A stretch of 28,351 nt of DNA from a virus: IMG/VR virus record IMGVR_UViG_3300034418_010924, positions 1-28,351 of that record; one strand, 5' to 3'. Positions 5,877 through 13,900 of the stretch are shown piece after piece. The number at the start of each line of letters is the position of its first letter. Position 1 is the stretch's first letter. The notes under the pieces are model-generated. The model did no database searches, was not told the origin of the DNA, and was given only the letters and a program-made list of their open reading frames with translations. Made by a program: the position numbers and the translations under genes.

Positions 5877-6059
5877 ATCAAATGGCTTTACTACGGTGAA
5901 GCCTTTTACCGAGTAGTTGTGGTCAACTGTGTACGCCCGGAAAACTGGGAGTATTGTTGGCCACCTACTTGGCTCGTGCCTTACGTCTACGATTTGATCG
6001 AGTACTACTCAACTCCTCCATACAGCAAGGAAAGAACGTATCTTGAGGAAAATTATTGA
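5877..6059 (+). CDS. 60-aa aromatic-rich ORF with no standard start
   Basis: This frame reads as real protein: WLYYGEAFYRVVVVNC, then a Pro/Trp-rich part and a charged tail ending EENY. It has no ATG, GTG or TTG before its conserved-looking beginning; the only candidates are ATC 5877 or ATT 5865. A GAGG at 5871 sits correctly for ATG 5882, but that ATG is in another frame and stops after five codons. Either translation begins at a rare codon, or one base differs from a functional copy (ATC instead of ATG). An internal GTG would give about 46 residues. Confidence 0.45.
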   Translation: MKWLYYGEAFYRVVVVNCVRPENWEYCWPPTWLVPYVYDLIEYYSTPPYSKERTYLEENY

Positions 6060-6103
6060 CGCGCTAGCAGTTACCGGCTTAAAGCTACCTTTCTGAAACA
6101 CAC

Positions 6104-6124
6104 AGGAGTTAAAAACTCCTTTGA
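6104..6124 (+). terminator. Terminator-like hairpin
   Basis: AGGAGTT (6104-6110), a 3-base AAA loop and AACTCCT (6114-6120) form a 7-bp stem, followed by TTTGATT. The T-run is short, so termination may be partial. It separates the secreted-protein unit from the long leader of the RavA/ViaA-like operon. Confidence 0.5.
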
Positions 6125-6332
6125 TTAATATTCTGTTCTTTTATATACATACAGTTAACGTCATTGTGTTTAATTCTTTCTTTGTATGAAAAAGTTTTTA
6201 AATAAGAATTTCTGTTTATGCTATCGCTTTAAAGCATACGGATGTAACGAAAGGCACATGGTTGACAGCAGCTAGCTATGTCGTTACAGTAAGCTCAGTG
6301 ACGAACAAGTCACTCCATAACACACCAACAAC
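6125..6332 (+). promoter_or_regulatory. Long A/T-rich leader with inverted repeats before the AAA+/VWA operon
   Basis: The 208 bases carry no credible gene; a 28-codon ORF at 6186 has no supporting signal. A palindrome GCTTTAAAGC lies near 6230. TGTAACGA (6243-6250) is repeated inverted as TCGTTACA (6281-6288), 30 bases apart. AGTGAC (6297-6302) pairs with GTCACT (6309-6314), ending 19 bases before the start codon. The arrangement suggests a promoter with operator sites or a structured 5' leader for the operon starting at 6333. Confidence 0.45.
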
Positions 6333-6749
6333 ATGAAAATCGAAAAACTCCAATCCAAGGCTCGCGACAGCGCAAGGTTGTGGGCAGCATGCGATGAAGC
6401 GCTTGCTCAAGTAGACGAAGCTTTCGGAACTCCTTGGCAAGCCTCCAGGGACATTCTCAACACCGCACTAACAGTCGCAGAGAGCAGAGGCTTCGAACTC
6501 GAAGAACTACAGGGTCCAGACTCGCCTTTCCGCTTTCCAGATATCGGCACTCAGGTAATCGTCCGCGTTTCTCGGTTGCCTGTTCCATGTGACGAGCTAG
6601 CAAAGCTCGACATGCGCATTGAGAAAATCGAAAGAGAGTTAAAGCTTCTCAAAAACAAGCGTAAGAGCTTGTTAGAAGAGCTCAAAATTAGAGGGCTCGA
6701 CTTCATTACAGCCAAAATCACCACGGCGTACAAGCACATCACCAAATGA
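6333..6749 (+). CDS. Coiled-coil hypothetical protein (138 aa), first gene of the AAA+/VWA operon
   Basis: Starts at ATG 6333 after a structured leader. Residues 1-60 are helical and Ala-rich, a central part is Pro-rich, and about residues 90-125 form a strongly charged coiled coil (RIEKIERELKLLKNKRKSLL). No catalytic motif is visible. The stop overlaps the next start (ATGA), so it is co-translated with the 401-aa protein and, by context, belongs to the RavA/ViaA-like module, perhaps as an adaptor. Family not recognised. Confidence 0.65.
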   Translation: MKIEKLQSKARDSARLWAACDEALAQVDEAFGTPWQASRDILNTALTVAESRGFELEELQGPDSPFRFPDIGTQVIVRVSRLPVPCDELAKLDMRIEKIERELKLLKNKRKSLLEELKIRGLDFITAKITTAYKHITK

Positions 6750-7951
6750 GTAATTCTGAAGTTTTCATCCTCCACTGCTCTGTAAACGCCTCAGTTAGAC
6801 AGAGTGTACAGATTGCATTCGAAGATTACAAACTTCCTCAGTCTGTGATCGACACACTTAAACGAGCGAACGCGCTATCTATTAGACCTAACTTGTCGAG
6901 CGCTTTAAAGACGTACCTCGATGAGCTTCGTCTACTTCAAAAATATCTTTATCGAGACTGTACTATCTCCCACGGGGATATTCATTTTCTTCATCCTGAT
7001 TATTTCGAAGATGCCATGAGCCGCATCGACGAGATAAAGGCTAAGACAAATGACTTCAACAGCTCTCTTAAAGAGATGTGGGCAGAAGAGTTCGGTAAGT
7101 GGCAAGCGACCATAGACGACTTCTTCTCACCGTTGTTTCAGGATCAACAGCAGCTCACAATAGTTCGAGAGGCGTACATGAAAATTTTCCCTACAGCGAA
7201 AGAATTTTCAAGCCCGATCAATGTTTGCGTAGTAGGTCCTTACCCAGCGTCACTTGAAAGAGTTGATGACCCTAGTGATATTGCTGACCAGATGCAAGAC
7301 AAAGCTGCGATTAATACTGCAGAAGTTCTGGAGGCGGCTAGAAAAGGTGCACTCGACATAAGTCTAGGTAAGATCGCGGATCTTCTAGATGACCTAGACG
7401 CTCGACCAGCTAATAAGGTTGGTGACCGTGTGCTTTCAAGCAACCCTAAGCGAAGAGGCACATGGCAGTACATTTACTCACACTTAGAACTCTCCTCAAA
7501 GCATTGTCCTGCTCTCAAGGGAATCACCGCACAGGTTAAAGAGCTGATCGCAGTTGGTGAAACAATGCGTGACGCTCCTAAAGGTGTTGAGAGGGTAAAT
7601 GCTTTTAGGCGATACTCTGAGGTGCGACAAAACATTCGCGACGAAGCTACCAGCATCGTTAAAAGCCAAGATTCCTCAAAAGGATTCGAAGCTCTGCAAA
7701 TGTCTTTGACACTTTCAAATTCTTACGAAACTCTTCTTCAAACAATTCCCAACTGCAAATCACTCGATGACTTACAGAACCTCGAAGACGAAATTGAAGC
7801 CCAGACCGGTGTATATAAACACCGTGCGAAGCACCTGCAGCAAATTTTTGGCAAAACTAAGGAACTTCTGGTTGGAGCTTCCCTCATGGAAGCAGCTTCT
7901 GAGGAGCTTAAAACAACAGAAGTCAACTCCGTCTCGGACTGCGACTTTTGA
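6746..7951 (+). CDS. 401-aa helical partner of the MoxR/VWA pair (DUF3150-like?)
   Basis: ATG 6746 overlaps the preceding stop. The protein is predicted by eye to be almost entirely helical, with one hydrophobic strand near residue 156 (INVCVVGPYPASL). It has no transmembrane segment, Walker motif or catalytic signature. Phage MoxR/CobS-type ATPases are often accompanied by a helical protein of the DUF3150 type; the order here (helical protein, AAA+, VWA) fits that pattern, but the family assignment is an inference from context and layout. It may be the substrate-selecting or scaffold part of the complex. Confidence 0.65.
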   Translation: MSNSEVFILHCSVNASVRQSVQIAFEDYKLPQSVIDTLKRANALSIRPNLSSALKTYLDELRLLQKYLYRDCTISHGDIHFLHPDYFEDAMSRIDEIKAKTNDFNSSLKEMWAEEFGKWQATIDDFFSPLFQDQQQLTIVREAYMKIFPTAKEFSSPINVCVVGPYPASLERVDDPSDIADQMQDKAAINTAEVLEAARKGALDISLGKIADLLDDLDARPANKVGDRVLSSNPKRRGTWQYIYSHLELSSKHCPALKGITAQVKELIAVGETMRDAPKGVERVNAFRRYSEVRQNIRDEATSIVKSQDSSKGFEALQMSLTLSNSYETLLQTIPNCKSLDDLQNLEDEIEAQTGVYKHRAKHLQQIFGKTKELLVGASLMEAASEELKTTEVNSVSDCDF

Positions 7952-8014
7952 ACGACTAATTTATGCCAAATCAATCGACATTCAACGTAAACCTCAACGC
8001 AAATTCTTTTGATC

Positions 8015-9196
8015 ATGGACACCTTTACTTTCACTGAATTACAGAACTTTCGTGCGAGCCTCAATCTTTCTTTTCTTGAAAGAACTGACGTTATCGATGG
8101 TGTGCTCGCCTCGATAATTACAGAGCAAAACTGTTTTCTTTTTGGCGCTCCTGGAACTGGTAAGTCTGAACTCGTTCGAGAGGTATCTAAAGGATTTGAT
8201 GGTTCAAAGTTCTTTAGTTACTTACTTTCTCCTACCACGGATCCTTCTGAACTTTACGGCCCCGTGGCGGTGTCAAAGCTGCTAGAAGATGAGTATACCC
8301 GCGATGTTTCCGGATACCTCCCGGATAGCAATATTGTTTTCCTCGACGAGCTTTTTCGAGGGAGCTCCGCCGTTCTCAACTCGCTTTTACAAGTTCTGAA
8401 CGAGCGCACCTTTAATAACGGCAAAGAACTAATACAAACAGAAATCAAATCAGTAGTAGCAGCAACTAACTCTTTTCCTTCTGAAGAATCACTTCAAGCA
8501 TTCTGTGACCGCTTCTTGTTCCGACCGACAATCGAAGGTCTTAAAAAACCTACTAGCAAACGGAAGCTTTACGGTTGGGCTCTCGGTGGAAATAGACCGT
8601 CTGTGATTTCAAAGTTGACTATGGATAGTTTGAAAACTTTGAAGGTAGCGACAGAGCAAGTCGAGGCTTCTGATGAGTTCATCGATATCTTTACAGAATG
8701 CATGGACATGCTCGAAAGCAGGGGCATCATTATTTCCGACCGTCGTCGAGTACAGGTACTGAAGTTCCTCAGAGGTTGGGCAATCGTACAGGGCGAAGAC
8801 ACGTTACACGCTGAGTACCTTCACTCCACTCTTCATCACATCGTGTACCAATCAGAAGAAGATGTTGCGACGATCAAAGAAGTAGTAGATCAAGTTGTCC
8901 CCACGGCTGACAAATTTATTAGGTCGGCACAGAGAGCATCAAATGCTTTGATGAATGAGTTCAACACCCTAAGGACTCGATCATTAGGGAGCATCCCTGA
9001 AGTAAATGGTCACATTCAAAAACTAAAAAAACTTCTTTCAGACCTACGTCAGGTCGCAAACAGCGCAGAGAGTGCTTTAGACGACGGCAAAATGCGTTTC
9101 ACTCCCGCTTCCAGGATGAAGGCTACGAAAGTCTGTCAAGAAATTAACCACAACATCGATCAAGTAGCAGAAGCTCTTTCTAGGTATCAAAAATGA
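8015..9196 (+). CDS. MoxR-family AAA+ ATPase, RavA-like
   Basis: Start ATG 8015 (TGATCATG context); 393 residues. Walker A GAPGTGKS ends with Lys50-Ser51; Walker B IVFLDELF has Asp111-Glu112; sensor-1-like region VVAATNSFP; arginine-finger region FCDRFLFR at about 164-170. The stretch between Walker A and B (SPTTDPSELYGPVA, then LPDSNIVFLDE and LLQVLNERTF) follows RavA, the MoxR subfamily in which a hexameric chaperone-like ATPase works with the VWA protein ViaA. The C-terminal part is helical. The stop overlaps the start of the VWA gene (ATGA), strongly supporting a two-protein complex. Its phage role is unknown. Confidence 0.88.
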   Translation: MDTFTFTELQNFRASLNLSFLERTDVIDGVLASIITEQNCFLFGAPGTGKSELVREVSKGFDGSKFFSYLLSPTTDPSELYGPVAVSKLLEDEYTRDVSGYLPDSNIVFLDELFRGSSAVLNSLLQVLNERTFNNGKELIQTEIKSVVAATNSFPSEESLQAFCDRFLFRPTIEGLKKPTSKRKLYGWALGGNRPSVISKLTMDSLKTLKVATEQVEASDEFIDIFTECMDMLESRGIIISDRRRVQVLKFLRGWAIVQGEDTLHAEYLHSTLHHIVYQSEEDVATIKEVVDQVVPTADKFIRSAQRASNALMNEFNTLRTRSLGSIPEVNGHIQKLKKLLSDLRQVANSAESALDDGKMRFTPASRMKATKVCQEINHNIDQVAEALSRYQK

Positions 9197-10734
9197 ACAA
9201 ATACTCTGAGATTGTCAGACTCGCAGACTCTGAACCGTTAGTGATCACGGTTTCCGCTTTAACAGACTTTCTTTGGCCAGAGTTTGTCCGCGAAACAAAG
9301 CCCCAGGTTAAGTACTTCACAGACCGCTTTGAGATCAGGCAACTAAGCAGGTTTGGAAAAGAGTTGTTTGAGCTTTTCTATTCAGGTGGCGATGTAAAAC
9401 CATTAGTGTCTCTCGAAGACGCAGAGAATTATTTCCGAGCCAAACAAGGCGGCCAAGTAGTAGACGCTCCTAAAGGATTCAAACCAGAAAATACTTTCTG
9501 GAACAATGTACTCTTAGACGTCACGAACAGCCCTGTTTATTCTGCGATCCGAGAAAATTGTCTTGGTAAACACTTTGAGTCGGGTAATACAGCAGTTTGT
9601 GTTTTGAACGAACTTAGTGAAGTTCTTAATGAGATGTTGTCCGAAGACAATAGTGTTTACCAAGCTATGACAGAGCTAACGCAGAATCTTGAAGACTTGC
9701 GTCAGAAATTTGTCGAAGCTATGCAGGCTGGTGACACACGAAAAGCTGCCGAACTTAGGCAAGAAGGAAAAGAGTTAGGACAGCAAATTGAAAATATTCT
9801 CGATACACATCATTCTCGATTCAAGGCTGACATCGAGCAGTGCATCGAGAAAGCTCAAGAAGAAGCACAAGCCATTCAGGACTCACTTAATTCGTTAGCG
9901 GGCGACCACGAAGGCTTCGGGGTTCGTCTCGACGACATCAAGCAAAAGAAAGAGCTAGCTAAAAAACTAAGTAAAAATAAGAAGCTTATGCAGCTCGCCA
10001 AAAGACTGGGAGGAATGAAACAAGCATGGACTAAAAGATTTCGTGCGAAAAAGAGTAGATCTAGTTTTAGTGACATTGTCGGGGCGAAAATGTCCGATGA
10101 CATCACGAAAGCGTTTCCGTCTGAGATTGCACTAGCCGCGACTAAAAAAGGAAAAGCTTTATTCGCATATAAACTTTCCCAAAAAACTATCCTCACTAAA
10201 GACTTTGAAGCAAAAACCCACGAGCTAGACCAAGGCCCTGTTGTTATGTACGTAGACATATCGGGCTCTATGGCAGGAGATTCGGAACTTTGGTCTAAAG
10301 CAATCGCTTATGTAGTCGCTGAACAGTGCTCAAAAGACAATCGGGAGATTCAAATACACCTCTTTGATTCAGCAGTAAACCAAAGCATTGTTTTAGAGCC
10401 ACGCTCGCAGAGCACTGAGGAGCTTCTTCAATTTTTAATGGAGTGGTTTAGTCGAGGCGGCACTTCCTTCGACCAGGTAATGAAGCATGCTTATGGTTGC
10501 GCCAGTATCGACCCAAAAGCTGACTTGCTGATTATCACTGACGGAGAGTGTCAAGTAACGGACGCCACTGTGCGTAAGTTCAATATTTTCAAGGACACAA
10601 ACGAGTTAGATGTCCACGCTTTCTGTATTGGGAAAAAAAGTCACAGTCTCACGAGATTCTGCGACTCTGTTCACCTGGTAGATATCGAAGAGGACACTGA
10701 GAGCTCTGAACTAATACAAAACGCCATAAGCTAA
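9193..10734 (+). CDS. VWA-domain protein, ViaA-like partner of the AAA+ ATPase
   Basis: The 513-residue product has a helical N-terminal two-thirds with a long charged coiled-coil region (about residues 155-270) and a basic stretch, then a C-terminal von Willebrand A domain. The metal-ion-dependent adhesion site is complete: DISGS at Asp355-Ser359, Thr424 in GGTSFD and Asp450 in ITDGE. This architecture (helical front, VWA at the end) is that of ViaA, the partner of RavA. ATG 9193 overlaps the ATPase stop. An intact metal site suggests that it can bind a ligand or substrate for the ATPase to act on. Confidence 0.88.
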   Translation: MNKYSEIVRLADSEPLVITVSALTDFLWPEFVRETKPQVKYFTDRFEIRQLSRFGKELFELFYSGGDVKPLVSLEDAENYFRAKQGGQVVDAPKGFKPENTFWNNVLLDVTNSPVYSAIRENCLGKHFESGNTAVCVLNELSEVLNEMLSEDNSVYQAMTELTQNLEDLRQKFVEAMQAGDTRKAAELRQEGKELGQQIENILDTHHSRFKADIEQCIEKAQEEAQAIQDSLNSLAGDHEGFGVRLDDIKQKKELAKKLSKNKKLMQLAKRLGGMKQAWTKRFRAKKSRSSFSDIVGAKMSDDITKAFPSEIALAATKKGKALFAYKLSQKTILTKDFEAKTHELDQGPVVMYVDISGSMAGDSELWSKAIAYVVAEQCSKDNREIQIHLFDSAVNQSIVLEPRSQSTEELLQFLMEWFSRGGTSFDQVMKHAYGCASIDPKADLLIITDGECQVTDATVRKFNIFKDTNELDVHAFCIGKKSHSLTRFCDSVHLVDIEEDTESSELIQNAIS

Positions 10735-10761
10735 GACAAAGAGTAAAGCGGGAGTTTACGT

Positions 10762-11136
10762 ATGAGTTATCTCGGCGAGATCATAGGAGAATTAGAAAAA
10801 ATTAGCGCTAAATACAAACAAAATAAAGACGCAGCTGCATTCACAGCGTGGATTGCCTCGTGTTTAACGCAGGTAGAGGAAACGACAAAGATGTGCTCTT
10901 ATGAAAACCGACTCATAACTTACTTAGCAGGTCCAGAGATTTTCAATGTCTTGGTCATTGGTATGGACGGCAGCCCTAAATCAGAAAGGACAATCCGACT
11001 CCAACCATATATTACAAAAAATTATTCTTGCGATACCCTAAAAGAGCTTCACGGTGTCATTACATGCACTGCATACGAACTGTGCAACATAGTGCAAGAG
11101 ATCGAAAGTGAAATAACTAAGACGCGCTCCTATTGA
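10762..11136 (+). CDS. Hypothetical protein (124 aa) in the AAA+/VWA operon
   Basis: ATG 10762 follows a GGGAG site by about 9 bases; 27 bases separate it from the VWA gene. It is mostly helical, with Cys residues at several points and no signal or membrane segment (MSYLGEIIGELEKISAKYKQ at the start). No family recognised. It shares the transcription unit of the ATPase and VWA protein, since no terminator lies between them, so it may be an accessory part. Confidence 0.6.
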   Translation: MSYLGEIIGELEKISAKYKQNKDAAAFTAWIASCLTQVEETTKMCSYENRLITYLAGPEIFNVLVIGMDGSPKSERTIRLQPYITKNYSCDTLKELHGVITCTAYELCNIVQEIESEITKTRSY

Positions 11137-11167
11137 CGATTCAAAGAATGTCATTACGCTGGACGAG

Positions 11168-11950
11168 TTGATTGCCAACAACATGCAAGTCAAATTTGAA
11201 ATTGCAGGAGTCCAGCTGAAGGAGTCCGAAGCCAAGACCCTGTTGTCTATTGGAAACACAATGCCCACTCTCACCGTGGATCTATTGGATCACGTAGATG
11301 TGAAACTTCTGGATAGCGGCAAGCTTTTCAACCTGAGCATTGAGAAGAAGCACCCAGAGTTAGCAGCAATTGCGGCTAAGCTAGCGATCACAGGACCAAT
11401 TAAAGCACCAAAGAGGAAGGTAAAGCGGAACAGCCTGAGCGAGCTGGAAGTCAAGAAGATCTCCCTTGACGAAGCTCTTGACAGCCTTTGCACTTCCACA
11501 AGTCTTAGAAATGTAGGAGCTGCGATGATTCTGCAGTCCTTGGCGAACACAAACAAAGCAACTATTCGTCAGATCGCTGTCGATCAAGTAAATAGCCTTT
11601 GGGATCAAGACGTCTCAACAAAGTCAGAACTGTTTCTTGGTTTTCACAGAGCACAAGGTCGTTTTGCTCCTTTCGTCTCGAAAGCTAAAAAAGGTTTGAT
11701 CACCTATCATTCCTCACCTTTGTACAGCGCACTTCGAGACGGAACTGCGTGGCTAAAGCAAGCCGGGTTCTTAGAAGTCACTGAAGGAACTGAATTTGGT
11801 TCTGTAGACAAAAAGCTAAACGGAGTTGAGCGTCACCTTCAGCGCAAGGTCTACACCCTCAGCCTCTCGGAAAGCGGTGAGGTGCTCGCCGACACCTGGG
11901 CCGACATTAGTGATTTCACAGTTAACTTCTGGAACAATCGGTTGGTTTGA
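11168..11950 (+). CDS. 260-aa protein, winged-helix-like C-terminus, last gene of the operon
   Basis: The start is uncertain: TTG 11168 and ATG 11183 are both possible, and the frame stays open and protein-like further upstream to an ATT at 11132. The N-terminal part is mixed alpha/beta, followed by a basic linker (APKRKVKR) and helical segments. Near the end, LYSALRDGTAWLKQAGFLEV and a later beta-like stretch (RKVYTLSLSESGEVLAD) look like a winged helix. I infer possible nucleic-acid binding. It is closed 21 bases later by a strong terminator. Confidence 0.6.
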   Translation: MIANNMQVKFEIAGVQLKESEAKTLLSIGNTMPTLTVDLLDHVDVKLLDSGKLFNLSIEKKHPELAAIAAKLAITGPIKAPKRKVKRNSLSELEVKKISLDEALDSLCTSTSLRNVGAAMILQSLANTNKATIRQIAVDQVNSLWDQDVSTKSELFLGFHRAQGRFAPFVSKAKKGLITYHSSPLYSALRDGTAWLKQAGFLEVTEGTEFGSVDKKLNGVERHLQRKVYTLSLSESGEVLADTWADISDFTVNFWNNRLV

Positions 11951-11971
11951 CGAAAGTCAAGCTAAGCTCAG

Positions 11972-11999
11972 AGGACCGCAAATGAAGCGGTCCTTTTTT
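11972..11999 (+). terminator. Strong Rho-independent terminator
   Basis: AGGACCGC, a 7-base loop and GCGGTCCT form a perfect 8-bp G/C-rich stem ending in six T. It ends the RavA/ViaA-like operon. It finishes only 5 bases before the polymerase start codon at 12005, leaving no room for a separate promoter or leader downstream of it. Confidence 0.9.
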
Positions 12000-12004
12000 A
12001 TGTC

Positions 12005-13900
12005 ATGAACATCAATTACGTCACCACACGGGCTGAACTCGAAAAGGCTCTGGCCGAGCTGTGGACATTACCAAAACTCTGTGCTGACTTTGAGACGACT
12101 GGACTAGACGCTCGGGTGCATGAGCCCAGGCTTTTACAACTGTGTACTACACAAGAAGACGTAGAAGACAGAACTGTTTATGTAATCGATTTTTTCAAAT
12201 GCAAAGATACTGATGGTTTAAAAGCGTTGATCGAATCTCGAGAAATGCTTTTACTTCACAACGCGAACTTCGATTTACAGTTCTTTTTAAAACTAGGTAT
12301 AGATTTCAAGAAAAAGATTTTTGATACTTTTATAGCGGAGCGATGCTTACGTGCAGGATACAAAGAGAAAAAAGTTAGCCCTAAAACTGAAAAAGTTTTC
12401 TTCGGAGACGTTAGTTGTTCGCTGAAAGCTGTTGTTGAGAGACGACTTGAAATTGAAATCTCTAAGGAACAACAGGTATCAGACTGGAGCGTCGAGGAAC
12501 TGTCTTTAGATCAGATCGAATACGCAGCTAAAGACGTCGACATACTCCCTAAAATCGCTTCACTTCAATTACAAGAGCTAGCTGCTGAAAACTTGCTAGA
12601 TGTATATGCTCTCGAGAGTAAAGTTATTCGCCCGGTGGCACTTATGTGTCACTATGGTTTCGGTGTCGATGTCACTAAGGTAAAAGCTCTGCAAGCTCTA
12701 AAGCAGCAAGAACTTGACACAGCGACTAAATTATTTTGTGAGTCCCTTGATCGGCGATTACCTGATGAACATAAGCTCCCACGAAGAGCTGATGGTACGA
12801 TCGCCATTGGCAAGAACGCAAAAAAAGAATTCAATCCTGGATCTAATACACAGTGCGTCCGATGTTTCAACGAGATCGGAACTGCTCTGCCAGTTGACGC
12901 AAGAACTGGAAAACAAACTTTGTCTCAGGTTGCATTAAGCGAGTTCGATAGTGACGACGAAACTTTAAACCTTTTAAGGAAACGAACAAAACTCGAAACG
13001 GCGTTAGCACACGTAGAAAAAATTATCACCAACATAAATCCTGTGTCTACAAGGATGCACAGTGGTTACAATACCTACGGAGCCAATAGCGGTCGTTTCA
13101 CAAGCTCTGGATCCAAAAGAGTTACCGGAAATAAAAAGAAAGATAATTGGGGTATCAACATTCAACAGGTCCCAAGAGATAAAGAATTCAGAGAATGTTT
13201 TATCCCCACAAAAGGATTCAAATTCGTTATTGCTGACTACTCACAAATTGAACTGCGCTTAGCGGCTGAGTTGATTGGGATACCTCAGATGATCGAAGCA
13301 TTCCAGAACGGAGCTGATTTACACACGCTGACGGCAAGTCTCATCTACCACGTCCCGCTCGAAGAGGTAGAAAAATCCCAGCGCCAAATGGGTAAAACTC
13401 TTAATTTTGCTTTGCTTTACGGTATGGGTTTTAAAAAGTACAAAACATATGCTGCTAGTTCAGGAAACATCATTTCACTGTCTGAAGCAAAAGTGGCTCA
13501 CTCTGGGTTCCACAGGGCTTACCCTCGTTTGAAAGAATGGCACCGCGAACGTAATGCAATGGTTCAAGATGGGTGGACATACGTACGTACGCCGATCGGG
13601 CGACGGAGACTTTTAAGCTACGACGACGCAGCTATGACTACCTGTGCGAATACTCTGATTCAAGGTGCGGGAGCCGATATCTTGAAGCTTGCTATCGCGA
13701 GACTCGGAAAACTTGTTAACAAGAATTTCCGCCCTATCGCCACGGTGCATGATGAACTAATATTTGAGGCTATCGAATCCGAAGCGGAGCACTACAAGGA
13801 CGTTTTAGAAACTGAAATGAGACTTGCAGCGGAGTCGGTTTTGACTAAAGTTCCCGTTAAATGCGACGCCAACATCGGCGACTCCTGGGCTGAAAAATGA
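12005..13900 (+). CDS. polA: Family A DNA polymerase with 3'-5' exonuclease
   Basis: The 631-residue protein replicates phage DNA. The exonuclease domain (about 1-200) has Exo I ADFETTGLD (Asp28, Glu30), Exo II HNANFDLQ and Exo III YAAKDVDIL, all of the DEDDy type. The polymerase domain has motif A DYSQIELR, motif B RQMGKTLNFALLYG and motif C VHDEL. The residue equivalent to E. coli Phe762 is Phe468. The 5'-3' nuclease domain of bacterial Pol I is absent, as is usual for phage enzymes. ATG 12005 has no Shine-Dalgarno and lies 5 bases behind a strong terminator. The stop overlaps the next start (ATGA). Confidence 0.95.
   Translation: MNINYVTTRAELEKALAELWTLPKLCADFETTGLDARVHEPRLLQLCTTQEDVEDRTVYVIDFFKCKDTDGLKALIESREMLLLHNANFDLQFFLKLGIDFKKKIFDTFIAERCLRAGYKEKKVSPKTEKVFFGDVSCSLKAVVERRLEIEISKEQQVSDWSVEELSLDQIEYAAKDVDILPKIASLQLQELAAENLLDVYALESKVIRPVALMCHYGFGVDVTKVKALQALKQQELDTATKLFCESLDRRLPDEHKLPRRADGTIAIGKNAKKEFNPGSNTQCVRCFNEIGTALPVDARTGKQTLSQVALSEFDSDDETLNLLRKRTKLETALAHVEKIITNINPVSTRMHSGYNTYGANSGRFTSSGSKRVTGNKKKDNWGINIQQVPRDKEFRECFIPTKGFKFVIADYSQIELRLAAELIGIPQMIEAFQNGADLHTLTASLIYHVPLEEVEKSQRQMGKTLNFALLYGMGFKKYKTYAASSGNIISLSEAKVAHSGFHRAYPRLKEWHRERNAMVQDGWTYVRTPIGRRRLLSYDDAAMTTCANTLIQGAGADILKLAIARLGKLVNKNFRPIATVHDELIFEAIESEAEHYKDVLETEMRLAAESVLTKVPVKCDANIGDSWAEK

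Noticed and set aside
6186-6272. 28-aa ORF in the leader before 6333
   Set aside because: No ribosome binding site; overlaps the inverted repeats.
7767-8012. Rightward 81-aa frame within the 401-aa gene
   Set aside because: Shadow of the 6746-7951 gene; its end beyond that stop has no independent support.
7963-8037. 24-aa ORF between the 401-aa gene and the ATPase
   Set aside because: Very short and overlaps the ATPase start, which has better support.
9876-10259. 127-aa leftward ORF opposite the VWA gene
   Set aside because: Antisense shadow of a well-supported gene with a complete metal site.
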